Shown here: in pieces, positions 1-9,649 of the stretch
How the letters are laid out: the number at the start of each line of letters is the position of its first letter
Numbering within the stretch: position 1 is the first letter of the stretch
Assembly: GCF_963678635.1 (NCBI RefSeq)
Contig: NC_087064.1
Span: 64,225,548 to 64,289,547 of the forward strand
Source: Symsagittifera roscoffensis
Taxonomy: Eukaryota > Xenacoelomorpha > Acoela > Convolutidae
Reading direction: 5' to 3'
Length of the DNA stretch: 64,000 nt
Translations under genes and position numbers: made by a program
Notes under the pieces: model-generated
Told to the model about the DNA's origin: nothing
Database searches by the model: none
What the model saw: the letters and a program-made list of their open reading frames with translations, nothing else

Positions 1-2
1 CC

Positions 3-3000
3 ATAGGACCAGCAGCATTTTCAGCCTTTATGAGCAAAATTTTTAGACCACTAATACTCAAGAAAAACGCAATCACCTATTTAGACGATGTTTTTATGCA
101 ATCACAAACAAAAGACGAAATGTTCAAAGTTTTAGAAACATATCACCAAATACTTCAGAACGAAAATCTGAAGGCCGCCCCCGATAAATCACACTTCTTT
201 TTGACTAGAGTTAAATTCTTAGGACATAATATAGAAAGAAAAACAATCACTCCACTGAAATCACGCATTGACGCTATTCAAAAACTTCAACCACCAACAA
301 ATAAAAAGAAAATCCAAGAGTTCCTTGGAATGTTAAACTTTTTAAGTAAATATGTTTATAAAATGCAATTATACCTACGACCATTTTATAACATCCTTAG
401 ACAACAAAACAACTTTGAATGGAATACAGAACATCAAACACGATTCGAAGAAATAAAGAAACTTTTAACTGAACAAATTTCAAACACAATTCCAGACCCT
501 GATCAACCATTTTATGCAATGTGCGATGCTTCGAACTTTGGCATCGGCGCAGCATTATTACAATCACATAATGGTACAAATAAAATGAACCTCATATCAG
601 CAAATTCTCGATTATTCACTCAAGCAGAGCTACGACTCTCAACTCTAATGAGAGAATGTACAGCCATAATATATACACTTACAGAATATGAATTTCTGAT
701 ACTTGGATCAAAACATCCCACAGTTTTGTTCACAGACCACAAACCAATCATCTTTCTTTTTACACAGAAATCTAACCCAAACCACCGAGTTTACAGATTT
801 CAACTAATTCTAATGAAATTTCCAAACTTACATATAGTTTGGACTGCAGGAAAAAATCTTGCATTACCAGACACCTTAAGTCGAAATACACCACCTGAAT
901 TACTTACACGAAAAACAACAGTTGAAATACCCAAAAATATAAAATTCTACCTTGCAGAAAACGAAACATCACCTCGATTAGAATGCAAATATGCAGTAAA
1001 AACTGATATTGAACAATCACAAATAAATAATTTACAACATTTCCCACTTTATTTAGATTGTCAAAATAATCATTATGAAGTTGACCTACTTGGAACATCA
1101 ACTTTTAAACCAATTCCATATTCTCAATGGATAAAAAATAACACCCAACAAAAACGAACAAAACAACACCTACCTAAAAAAGACCATTTTCCACTAATTG
1201 AAAAAGAAGATTTAACTGATAAAATAAATTTATCAGGACCACAAACAAATGATTCAAAATACACAATAAATCAAGTTTTTGACCTTCACGACCCACTTGA
1301 TACAATACCATTATCTAAATTAGAAATCGAAAACATTTTTCTCCCCCCAACAGAAACAATTACAATTTCAACACTGAAACAATATCAAAACCTTGACCCA
1401 GTAATTCGACAACTAAAATCATGGCACAAATATAAAACTAAACCTATCAAAGCAGATTCAACCATTCTAGGAAACAAAACACTCCTCCGATACTTTCGCA
1501 AGTTTAACAATACAACAATTAACGAAAATACAGACCTTTTAGAGTACAACCTTAATGAATCTACAGTTCCCTGTCTCCCTATAAGTATGATTCTTATAGC
1601 TTTTAATATTTCACATACACAAAACATTAAAGGACACTCTGGATCAGAGAAAACATATTCAAATTTTATACAAAATTTTTACTTCCCAAATGCACCAATT
1701 TGGATAAAAGTACTATGCAATGATTGTATAGTATGTCAATTAAATAAACCTTACCCAAATCAAAAACAAATAGCACAAAAACAAGATTTTAAAGGACAAA
1801 GTTTATACTTTAATCATCGTATCTCATTTGATACTAAAGGACCAATTTCACCCTCATCAGAAGGAAACTCCTACATTATGGTAATTGTTGACGCATTTAC
1901 ACATTATGTAGCACTTAACCCAGTACCACATTGTAACGCTTATTACGCATACACAACACTTTATGAACACTGGATAGCAAAATTTGGACTACCAGAAATT
2001 TTAGTCACAGACAATGGTACAGAATTCATAAATAATGAAATAATAACACTATGTCATTTATACAACATTAAACACAAACCACGTACATCTCATGCACCTT
2101 GGACAAACGGCTTAGTCGAAGGTATGAACCGTTCACTACAAGAATATCTTAGATGTATCATCAACGGAAATGATACCAAATATACCGAATGGTCAGCAGA
2201 TGTAAAATTATTTCCATTAGCATATAATTCACAAATCACGACAACTTTAGGAATGTCACCATACGAAATGGTTTTCAACCAAAAGCCACGCAAACCAATA
2301 ATGTTTACAGCAAATTCCCATAAAAACGCACAAGGTTATTGTCAACCAAATAAAGACTCAATTTGTTATAACCTACCATTACATACGCACGATGAAGATC
2401 ATTTTCATCACCCACAAATCCTTAAATTAGCCTCCGGTACACACACCGAATGGATTTTAAATAGAGATAAGAAACACAATGAAATTTACCAAAAAATAAC
2501 GAAAAAGTTATTACAAAGACAAAACATAAATGAACAAATCAATTCACGTTTTACACCAGCTTCCGATTTAAAAATTGGAACATTTGTTTTAATACCTAAT
2601 TTTAATACTCAAAAAGGAATTTCTAAAAAATTACAACCCCTCCGAAAAGGACCCTATCAAATAATTGCAAAACCCACAGATGTCACATATAAAATTATCG
2701 ACTCAAACAAAAAAGAAATCGTTCAGCATCGAAACAACCTATTACCTTATTACCCAAAAGAATACGCACTCCGCGAATTAACCCAATTATATTCTTTCAC
2801 AGGATTAAAAATTATTCAAAACGAACCACATCTGAAAAACACAGAACAAAATGATAACCCCACCGAAAATCAAAACACAAAACCAATCGCTACCAAAAAC
2901 AATACACAAAACCATAAAGAATCTCCAAAACAAAGAAAAAATAGAAAAATGACAGAACAAATAATACCCCAAGAAGAAATAGACAAATCAGAACATAGAA

Positions 3001-3092
3001 AGACAACAAGACTCCGAAATCAACCACGTAAAAACTACAAAATGTTCATCCCCCAATCTAAAATATTAAAGAAAGTAGAATTTAAAAAGTAA
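3..3092 (+). CDS. pol: Pol polyprotein, C-terminal part (RT palm, RNase H, integrase), 5' truncated by window
   Basis: The reading frame is open from base 3. Counting from the Met at 30, the RT catalytic box YLDDV lies near residue 17. It is followed by the Gypsy-type RT thumb and an RNase H with CDAS and a later TDHKP block. The integrase has an HHCC zinc domain and a catalytic triad at about D601, D661 (in TDNGTEF) and E697. The D661-E697 spacing of 35 residues fits DD35E. The C-terminal GPYQI motif near residue 874 is the GPY/F module of Ty3/Gypsy elements, and the tail is Lys-rich. Unlike copy 2, the integrase is uninterrupted here. The polyprotein would supply cDNA synthesis and integration. 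Confidence 0.95.
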   Translation: MGPAAFSAFMSKIFRPLILKKNAITYLDDVFMQSQTKDEMFKVLETYHQILQNENLKAAPDKSHFFLTRVKFLGHNIERKTITPLKSRIDAIQKLQPPTNKKKIQEFLGMLNFLSKYVYKMQLYLRPFYNILRQQNNFEWNTEHQTRFEEIKKLLTEQISNTIPDPDQPFYAMCDASNFGIGAALLQSHNGTNKMNLISANSRLFTQAELRLSTLMRECTAIIYTLTEYEFLILGSKHPTVLFTDHKPIIFLFTQKSNPNHRVYRFQLILMKFPNLHIVWTAGKNLALPDTLSRNTPPELLTRKTTVEIPKNIKFYLAENETSPRLECKYAVKTDIEQSQINNLQHFPLYLDCQNNHYEVDLLGTSTFKPIPYSQWIKNNTQQKRTKQHLPKKDHFPLIEKEDLTDKINLSGPQTNDSKYTINQVFDLHDPLDTIPLSKLEIENIFLPPTETITISTLKQYQNLDPVIRQLKSWHKYKTKPIKADSTILGNKTLLRYFRKFNNTTINENTDLLEYNLNESTVPCLPISMILIAFNISHTQNIKGHSGSEKTYSNFIQNFYFPNAPIWIKVLCNDCIVCQLNKPYPNQKQIAQKQDFKGQSLYFNHRISFDTKGPISPSSEGNSYIMVIVDAFTHYVALNPVPHCNAYYAYTTLYEHWIAKFGLPEILVTDNGTEFINNEIITLCHLYNIKHKPRTSHAPWTNGLVEGMNRSLQEYLRCIINGNDTKYTEWSADVKLFPLAYNSQITTTLGMSPYEMVFNQKPRKPIMFTANSHKNAQGYCQPNKDSICYNLPLHTHDEDHFHHPQILKLASGTHTEWILNRDKKHNEIYQKITKKLLQRQNINEQINSRFTPASDLKIGTFVLIPNFNTQKGISKKLQPLRKGPYQIIAKPTDVTYKIIDSNKKEIVQHRNNLLPYYPKEYALRELTQLYSFTGLKIIQNEPHLKNTEQNDNPTENQNTKPIATKNNTQNHKESPKQRKNRKMTEQIIPQEEIDKSEHRKTTRLRNQPRKNYKMFIPQSKILKKVEFKK

Positions 3093-3692
3093 TTTTAAAA
3101 TTTTATACTTCACAATCTTGAAACCTCCGTAACATTTTTCATTTCCATTTTTCAAAATAACATGCTCACAAGTACGCAATAATTCTAGTTCAAAATAGAC
3201 CAATAGGATTCATCCAATCCGCCACTTTCTCTAACTCAAACTAAGATCAATTAGACGAATAATCTAGAACTCCAGGCACATCTCTAACTATAACTTTACA
3301 ACCTCCAGGTCAAAAATAAGCAAACCACTCCAACTTGACAGCTAAAATAAATATCACCATAATACCGTACCCCTCCCTTATCTAATAACCCAAAGATCAA
3401 CAATATTTCCCCAACTCAGACCACGAATACCCCCAAAACAAATTTGATAACTTAGCCTAAAGTCACAAAATGAAGATTTTAATTAGCCTAAAGTATAAAA
3501 ATCTCACCATACCCCGGATCATTTGACAAACAAAAATAAAGAAAAAGACGACCTCCCAGTCACCATGAAAATTGCCCCCAACAATTTTTTACGAAACTCA
3601 ACCCACTTGTCAAAAAACTAATAAATAATTCGACCACACTAGAAAATCGCCTCAAACAGCAAAAAATATTCGACAAAGAGATCATTTCTTAA
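3093..3692 (+). other. Conserved non-coding gap between pol and the env-side ORFs
   Basis: This stretch of about 600 bases has no ORF worth calling in any frame, yet it aligns closely along its whole length with 34581-35178 of copy 2. It contains the direct repeat TTAGCCTAAAGT at 3452-3463 and 3483-3494. Its position before the env-side genes suggests a splice acceptor region, internal promoter or translation element. I cannot tell which. Confidence 0.5.
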
Positions 3693-3923
3693 ATGCTTTT
3701 CTCTCAAACAGTCGCTCAAATATTTATCAATTTTAAACATTTTTTTTCAATACTTCAAGTCTTTATAATCTTTCTTTTTGATATCATCGAATCTTTTCTA
3801 ATAATCATAATAATTTTTTGTAACATTTTTTTAATTTTCTACACAATAATTGAACTATTCCTCCAACTTTCCAAAACCCTTGAATATATCCACAGGTACG
3901 ATTTTAACAACTTGTCTAAATGA
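3693..3923 (+). CDS. ORF A: 76-aa hydrophobic protein (viroporin-like)
   Basis: This small ORF is made almost wholly of Ile, Phe and Leu, with at least one long membrane-spanning stretch (roughly residues 17-57) and a short polar C-terminus. Its stop is the TGA of an ATGA whose ATG starts ORF B, an arrangement typical of coupled stop-restart translation. No family is recognised. Size, composition and position between pol and env resemble small viral membrane proteins, but that is inference. In copy 2 the same ORF is cut to 46 codons by loss of one T in a T-run, so it may be dispensable or that copy is defective. Confidence 0.5.
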   Translation: MLFSQTVAQIFINFKHFFSILQVFIIFLFDIIESFLIIIIIFCNIFLIFYTIIELFLQLSKTLEYIHRYDFNNLSK

Positions 3924-4108
3924 TACGAACAATTTTCAGTAGAACTGATATTTTTTTATTGTTTGTAATTTTCATAACATTTCTATCATCCCTCATTTTG
4001 ACAATATGTAAATGTATAAAGAAAGCAATCATTACATTTGCCCTAGCAACAATTTTTCTAATTCTTTTTTTAGAAGAATATTATAATAAACATAAACCCT
4101 CTCACTAA
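3920..4108 (+). CDS. ORF B: 62-aa hydrophobic protein, probably two membrane segments
   Basis: The start ATG overlaps the stop of ORF A by four bases (ATGA). The protein has a polar N-terminus, a hydrophobic segment (about residues 11-29), a short Cys/Lys-rich turn (CKCIKK), a second hydrophobic segment (about 34-50) and a charged tail. Copy 2 keeps the ORF at exactly the same length (35405-35593) with only a few substitutions, which supports real coding. The hairpin topology with a basic loop resembles class II viroporins, but no homology is claimed. ORF X opens five bases after its stop. Confidence 0.6.
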   Translation: MIRTIFSRTDIFLLFVIFITFLSSLILTICKCIKKAIITFALATIFLILFLEEYYNKHKPSH

Positions 4109-4113
4109 AGTAA

Positions 4114-5250
4114 CAATTTAAAAATCCATCAAAAATTGCTACCCAACAGTCACAGAATCAGTCTTCACCGACATCATCCCAAGATAATCCAACACCACCT
4201 TCAACTACTCAAAACCCTCAAACATCTACACGAATTTCTTTTCAAGACAATCCATACACCTTTGAAGAAAGGCACGCTCGTTTATCTGAACCACTAGAAC
4301 CAGTTCAACGACAAGCATCCCTAAGTGAACCAACATATAATCTTTACCCAACACTACCACAAGAACTAAGTAGAATACGAAACCTTAGTCAAAACCAAAA
4401 CACAGCAGAAATAAATAGACAAATTATACATCCTCGACGAAATAGAAATTTTCAAACTCCCCGAGTTCATTTTGATATACCTCAATCCCCAACACAAACC
4501 ACTCCAGAAAACACCACTGGTATCACACCAGAAACTCCTACACTTTTTTCACAACGAAGCACTTCAAGTCTACCTTCAGACTACTTAGGTTCAACACCAA
4601 CATCTGAACAGATACGTGAAAATCCCTTTAACCCCCCAAACCTAACATCACGACTGCCATATTGGACTACAAATTCATTCACACAAGGTGAACCAAATTT
4701 AGTCAATGACCCCATAGATATTTCTACGGATACAACAACATCCTCATCACTACCAGAAACATTATCACTACCATCAACACCATCAATAAGTCAATTTTCA
4801 CCACTACCCTTTAACTTAAATTTTCCAAATAATCTCGACGCCAGATATCGAGAACAATCATCAATAAATATTCCTTTAAGATTAGATTGGAATACATTCA
4901 CAGCACCTCCACCACTATTTGGACAACATCAAGAAAGTAACCGCCTTCATAACTGGGCACTTAATAGATTACAATATCGCCAAGATATTCACAACGATAT
5001 CCGTGATCACAATATTCAAATACTCCAACAAAACAGTTTACAATTAAAATTTGAAATCACAGTTAAGTTAAATAATATTACCCAACATCCCTACCCATTA
5101 AATCCACCTAACATAACAGCTCAATCACTACCACCACCGTTTATAACTACTGAAGTAATATACAAATACGACAGATACACTAAAAACACAATTGGTTACA
5201 TTACATTTTATAATCCATACTCAGGATTATCATACACATGTATATTCTAA
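4114..5250 (+). CDS. ORF X: 378-codon open frame without any AUG, overlapping env start
   Basis: I found this by hand translation. The frame follows a TAA at 4111-4113 and runs open to a TAA at 5248-5250. It has no in-frame ATG, so ATG-based ORF calling misses it. The encoded chain has a Pro/Ser/Thr/Gln-rich, probably disordered N-terminal two thirds, then a more ordered C-terminal part from about residue 245 with Trp, Tyr and mixed hydrophobics, ending in TCIF. Its last 13 bases overlap the env ATG in another frame. Copy 2 has an open frame of identical length (35599-36735) with mostly third-position changes, so it is under protein-level constraint. Start mechanism unknown: splicing from an upstream AUG exon (possible acceptor CCAACAG ending at 4149) or a non-AUG start. 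No family recognised. Confidence 0.75.
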   Translation, partial: QFKNPSKIATQQSQNQSSPTSSQDNPTPPSTTQNPQTSTRISFQDNPYTFEERHARLSEPLEPVQRQASLSEPTYNLYPTLPQELSRIRNLSQNQNTAEINRQIIHPRRNRNFQTPRVHFDIPQSPTQTTPENTTGITPETPTLFSQRSTSSLPSDYLGSTPTSEQIRENPFNPPNLTSRLPYWTTNSFTQGEPNLVNDPIDISTDTTTSSSLPETLSLPSTPSISQFSPLPFNLNFPNNLDARYREQSSINIPLRLDWNTFTAPPPLFGQHQESNRLHNWALNRLQYRQDIHNDIRDHNIQILQQNSLQLKFEITVKLNNITQHPYPLNPPNITAQSLPPPFITTEVIYKYDRYTKNTIGYITFYNPYSGLSYTCIF

Positions 5251-7856
5251 AATTATTAATTTTTCTCCAAACCCTTTTTCTAATAACCTCAAATCAAAAT
5301 ATAAACCCTTCCCCTCGTACAGGACCACAAGATTTATTAGTAACACATTACGATTGCGAAGAAAATGAACAAAAAACACTACATAAATATGCAATCAATC
5401 AGGTATCACAATGTGAAACAGAACCACAAGCTATAGAAACCACAGATATAATAGCAACACTCTATTCAAAAGCCCGAGCAACAACAGTTACAGGTTATAA
5501 ATTCACAGCAACATTTTCCGAAAAGAAAGTACATTGTTCACAAGTCTCGAACGGAAACAAAAACCGACTTGACCATGAATCATTCTACCAAAGTAATATA
5601 GAACGTCTTTTACATCTCAATCCCGACGATTGTAAAAATGAATTACTTAGACTAAACATCACAAAAAATAAAAACTCCCAAAGAAAATTAGTTAATTTTC
5701 AAGTTTTTTCAGACTCTGTACATCAATCACAACTTGAAAGACACCAAGGACATATAAGACTAGACGAAAAATACCCGTATAACGGCGCACACGGACGATT
5801 AACCTATGACCTACATGATAAACACTGGATACCACACATTGGTATAAATAACCCATCAAACTGCAAAGCAGACACAAAAAATAAAGGATACCAAGAAATA
5901 ATGTTTTTCGATTGGAAAATACAACTCGAAAAAATACAACTCACACGAGATTTATCTGATAATACAATGATCTATCAAGGAATCCGACTACCTTGTAAAA
6001 ATGATCAAGGATATTGCGACCCTACAACGAGAACACAAGCAACAATTGTTTGGTTCCCCGAAGACACATGTACAACATTTCAAGTAGCAAAAATACACGC
6101 TCGTATGATAAAATTTCACGAAAAATATTTCATACAATCAATTCCATATGAACAAGTCCATCCATCACGCAAACTAAGTTCCGATTTTCGAAACATAGAC
6201 AATATAGAAAATAAATTGACACGTTTTCAAATATATCAAGAAACAGAACTTGCATGTAAATACAGGAATCCACTTCACAGAACACAATACTCTGAAATAT
6301 TAGTTGAATATGAAAAAGGATTCGACATGACCACTGGTAAAGTAAAAATCGACCCATACGCCACAGGTCATCCTCTAAACGAAGGAACATCCTATATACC
6401 AGTTAATTTTGAAAAAAGCAACGGACAACCTGGTGGACATCTAAAACCTTATGACACCAGAAGCACACGCTTACAAGAATTATCACTAATGAATACTACA
6501 TATTTTGGTAATATCCACTATGATATTCATTTGGATATGAAACTAGACTATACAATTAGCCGCATTTTTCAAGAAATGTCACTCTCTGAATTAGAAACAC
6601 TACATCAACTATGCGAATTAGAACGAACACAAATACTACAATCACTTGCACTAGCAGTATTAAAAATACCCTACGCAGGATACTTATTATCAGGAAATAG
6701 ATCAAATTTTTTAGACTACGAAGGAAACATCTTATGGTTTTATACTTGTACTAAAAAAGTATCACCACTATACGTTTTTGAAGATAAACGATGTTATAAA
6801 AGAATTCCTATCTTTTATAAGAATAAAGTACATTTCGTGGATACACTTTCACGAAGAACATATTTCTGGGATACCGCAGTCCCATGTGGATCAGAAAATA
6901 GCCACAATGTAGTACAACTAAACCCTGATGAAAACAAATATTATCTTCTCACTCCATATCCCACATTAATGCAATCACTCAAAAAATTTTCACCAGAAAG
7001 CATTCGCGCTATTGCTCGAAACCCAAATATAGACTTACAATCAATAGGAATCTATTCAAAATCAGATATTCAACATCACATTAGAACACAACAATTCCAA
7101 GAATTATTAACACAAATGGACACTATACAAAGACAATCAATAGACCAAAACTTACGCAAACTTGCAGAAACCGCAGGATTTGCCGATATCTACACGCAAG
7201 ACTATAGCGGATATTTTAAAGACATAAAAGATTATATATATCTAAACGGCGAAAAATACCGTCCCCAAGATATATCACCAATTAACATTTTTAGCTTTGT
7301 TACACTCAAAAATGAGATCCTAGATTTTCTAGGATGGCCCTACTACATCTTAGAAAAATTGACTATTTTATACGCAATGTTTAACTTTATTGGATTTCTT
7401 TTCTCACTCTTAAAAGGAATCTACAATACATGTGCTATACACACACAAGTAAACAGACAAGCAAGCGTAGCACGCATACTCTTTGCAGGATTTTTTGGAA
7501 TTTTTTCCACATCTATAAACAAAATTCTTTTAGACGCACAAATAAAAGAATATAACACAAAAATAACAACACGACAAAATACATACGACGAAGAACATAA
7601 CAATGTCGACACACAGCCAACGGCACCACAATTACCACCCCTACCAAATAACCATCCACTATCCCTAGCCCCGCGAAATTTTAGAAATTTAGCAATCACA
7701 CATAATCCAAATTTTCGACTCACCACATCACAAAGTCCCGTCCAACATATAATGACACATCCATCACAAGATGATAATACTTATGAACAAATTATTGAAC
7801 AGCCCCATACCACCGCTTTTCAATCTCAAAATAATAATTTTTTTAGCCCACGATGA
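5238..7856 (+). CDS. env: Envelope-like glycoprotein, 872 aa
   Basis: An N-terminal hydrophobic signal peptide (about residues 1-18) precedes a Cys-containing ectodomain of roughly 680 residues with a few N-glycosylation sites (for example NIT, NTT, NRS). A hydrophobic segment at about 700-730 and a second at about 744-765 follow, then a tail of about 105 residues. The tail carries PTAP at 794-797 followed by a PPLP stretch, an ESCRT-recruiting late-domain type motif. I see no clear furin site. The ectodomain layout reminds me of the chuvirus-type glycoproteins found in some metazoan LTR elements, but this is recollection, not a search. It overlaps ORF X by 13 bases and ORF3 by ATGA. It would mediate receptor binding and fusion if functional. 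Confidence 0.8.
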   Translation: MYILKLLIFLQTLFLITSNQNINPSPRTGPQDLLVTHYDCEENEQKTLHKYAINQVSQCETEPQAIETTDIIATLYSKARATTVTGYKFTATFSEKKVHCSQVSNGNKNRLDHESFYQSNIERLLHLNPDDCKNELLRLNITKNKNSQRKLVNFQVFSDSVHQSQLERHQGHIRLDEKYPYNGAHGRLTYDLHDKHWIPHIGINNPSNCKADTKNKGYQEIMFFDWKIQLEKIQLTRDLSDNTMIYQGIRLPCKNDQGYCDPTTRTQATIVWFPEDTCTTFQVAKIHARMIKFHEKYFIQSIPYEQVHPSRKLSSDFRNIDNIENKLTRFQIYQETELACKYRNPLHRTQYSEILVEYEKGFDMTTGKVKIDPYATGHPLNEGTSYIPVNFEKSNGQPGGHLKPYDTRSTRLQELSLMNTTYFGNIHYDIHLDMKLDYTISRIFQEMSLSELETLHQLCELERTQILQSLALAVLKIPYAGYLLSGNRSNFLDYEGNILWFYTCTKKVSPLYVFEDKRCYKRIPIFYKNKVHFVDTLSRRTYFWDTAVPCGSENSHNVVQLNPDENKYYLLTPYPTLMQSLKKFSPESIRAIARNPNIDLQSIGIYSKSDIQHHIRTQQFQELLTQMDTIQRQSIDQNLRKLAETAGFADIYTQDYSGYFKDIKDYIYLNGEKYRPQDISPINIFSFVTLKNEILDFLGWPYYILEKLTILYAMFNFIGFLFSLLKGIYNTCAIHTQVNRQASVARILFAGFFGIFSTSINKILLDAQIKEYNTKITTRQNTYDEEHNNVDTQPTAPQLPPLPNNHPLSLAPRNFRNLAITHNPNFRLTTSQSPVQHIMTHPSQDDNTYEQIIEQPHTTAFQSQNNNFFSPR

Positions 7857-9646
7857 GCCGCCAACTTGGATCACTCCATCGATCAAATTCCCATCCAACC
7901 AACCTTACCTCTTCAATCCCAATAATACCACTTTTTGCTTTTCCGCCACCCGATTTTCCATCTAGCAATGTAACATCAGGCATGAATTCCGACACTAACT
8001 CACAAATTTCAGTTTTATACTCCATTTCACAGCTAAATAACCCGAATATTGAAACCCCCGACGAATTTGCCGACTCAGAACCATCTCCATCCAATAATTT
8101 TCATAACCCTTCTCATTTTTCTCAACCTCCTTTTCAACCCATATTATCAAATAACCCTGACCCAATCACTCCTACACCCTCTTATGCTTCCCAAGTTACC
8201 CCAACCTACTCCTCATACCATTCTGACCAATCATCTCCAGACACCCCCCGAATCTCCCCAGAGCTAGACAATTTTATTACCCTCCAACAACAACCCTACC
8301 ACCTTAACACCCCGACCATAAACCAAATCTCCTCCACTACAAATTCATCCAATCCCCCTACACCCTCTTCAAATTATACCGAATCATTAGCACCATCATC
8401 CACATCAACTGAATCCTCACTCAACACTAATAGAGCTTATCGCACTTTTAAAAGAAAGTTCCCCAACCATCCTTTCCCAGCAAAACCAGGAACAGCCCGA
8501 GAATACATCAACCACCCCCAACATACTAACACTAGAGAATTTTTAGCCATCACTTTACCCTCATTTCCACAATACACCTTAAACACCCCTCATGACGCTA
8601 ACGAAACACGCAACTTTGTAGACGAATACGTTTTAATGCCCACTCTCTCTTGGACCTCATACTATCATTTCACTAACCCTCTTTGCTTACCTTTAACTAA
8701 CACATCCATTGATATAGACCGAAACAAAGACATGCTATATCGACTAACTACACCACTCACCGCTAGACAATTTACTTACGTTGGATATAAAAAATCACTA
8801 AAAATACACACTGCACCTAGAGCTAACGAATACACACTAGAATACTATGATCACAACATCATCAGAGCTAACCAAGATCAATTCTTAGACGACGATCGCT
8901 TCGCTAACCCACAAATCACCGAGAAATTTTTCATCAAGACACCATATGTATTTACACTAAACATCTTCGACCGAAAGTTTGATCACATTATTTCAGAAGC
9001 ACTAACAAGCACACAAGCGTACGAAAGTTTTAAAGAACGCTTCCAAATCTTTTCACTAACCTTTCATTTCCTTGCACCACACGAAAGAGATTTACACTGC
9101 TCACACGATATTATGTTGCGAACTAAACAAACACATACATACAGTTACTATCGTTTCATCCAAAATCACTTTGACCTCCACACACCCTCTAGACAACCAC
9201 ACCATCGCTTTCAATTCATCAATTCAAAATACACTTCACCGTATTTCCTAAATTTCACATATTGTATTAAAAATACTAACCTTCATGGTATTCTTCGTAA
9301 TTATGACCCCATAACCCAAATGTATATTTTCTGCCCCATCACCAAGACCTTCAACGCAGAAGAATCCCGACCCTTCCTTATCCCGCACGAGTTTGTACAG
9401 CCTATAGAAATCCCCATTTTAGAATTCATCCACAACACTAAATTTAACCACAAGTTATATAACTTAATCCAAAACACACCTTATGAGTTTGCAGTAGGCA
9501 CTGAAGAACTAACCACTATTAAGGCACTTCAATTGCTTTGGCCACTACTTCAAACTAAAAATATCATCCGCATCTTAGCTAAACTACTAACAACTTCAGA
9601 ACTAATTCACGATATCTTCCCCCACGGTTTTTTCCCCGACGACTAA
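7853..9646 (+). CDS. ORF3: 597-aa protein of unknown family downstream of env
   Basis: The start ATG overlaps the env stop as ATGA. Residues 1 to about 190 are Pro/Ser/Thr/Asn-rich and probably disordered. About 195-597 look like a folded domain with many aromatic residues, no signal peptide and no obvious membrane segment. I recognise no catalytic motif or family. Copy 2 encodes 601 residues. The length difference comes from two in-frame six-base insertions in the disordered part (HS and TP), as expected under selection for the frame. A consensus splice donor follows the stop by three bases. Possible roles include a structural, matrix-like or regulatory protein, without evidence for any. Confidence 0.8.
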   Translation: MSRQLGSLHRSNSHPTNLTSSIPIIPLFAFPPPDFPSSNVTSGMNSDTNSQISVLYSISQLNNPNIETPDEFADSEPSPSNNFHNPSHFSQPPFQPILSNNPDPITPTPSYASQVTPTYSSYHSDQSSPDTPRISPELDNFITLQQQPYHLNTPTINQISSTTNSSNPPTPSSNYTESLAPSSTSTESSLNTNRAYRTFKRKFPNHPFPAKPGTAREYINHPQHTNTREFLAITLPSFPQYTLNTPHDANETRNFVDEYVLMPTLSWTSYYHFTNPLCLPLTNTSIDIDRNKDMLYRLTTPLTARQFTYVGYKKSLKIHTAPRANEYTLEYYDHNIIRANQDQFLDDDRFANPQITEKFFIKTPYVFTLNIFDRKFDHIISEALTSTQAYESFKERFQIFSLTFHFLAPHERDLHCSHDIMLRTKQTHTYSYYRFIQNHFDLHTPSRQPHHRFQFINSKYTSPYFLNFTYCIKNTNLHGILRNYDPITQMYIFCPITKTFNAEESRPFLIPHEFVQPIEIPILEFIHNTKFNHKLYNLIQNTPYEFAVGTEELTTIKALQLLWPLLQTKNIIRILAKLLTTSELIHDIFPHGFFPDD

Positions 9647-9649
9647 CAG

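Noticed and set aside
4061-4073. Strong-looking 3' splice acceptor (T-run then AG) before ORF X
   Set aside because: The AG is GG in copy 2, and ORF X is closed by stops between here and 4114, so it cannot be the conserved acceptor.
7421-7726. 101-codon minus-strand frame inside env
   Set aside because: A shadow of the env coding strand. Its counterpart in copy 2 has different ends, and no promoter or family is seen.
5238-7856. Furin-type cleavage site in the envelope-like protein
   Set aside because: I found basic pairs such as SRR and SRK but no R-X-K/R-R motif.
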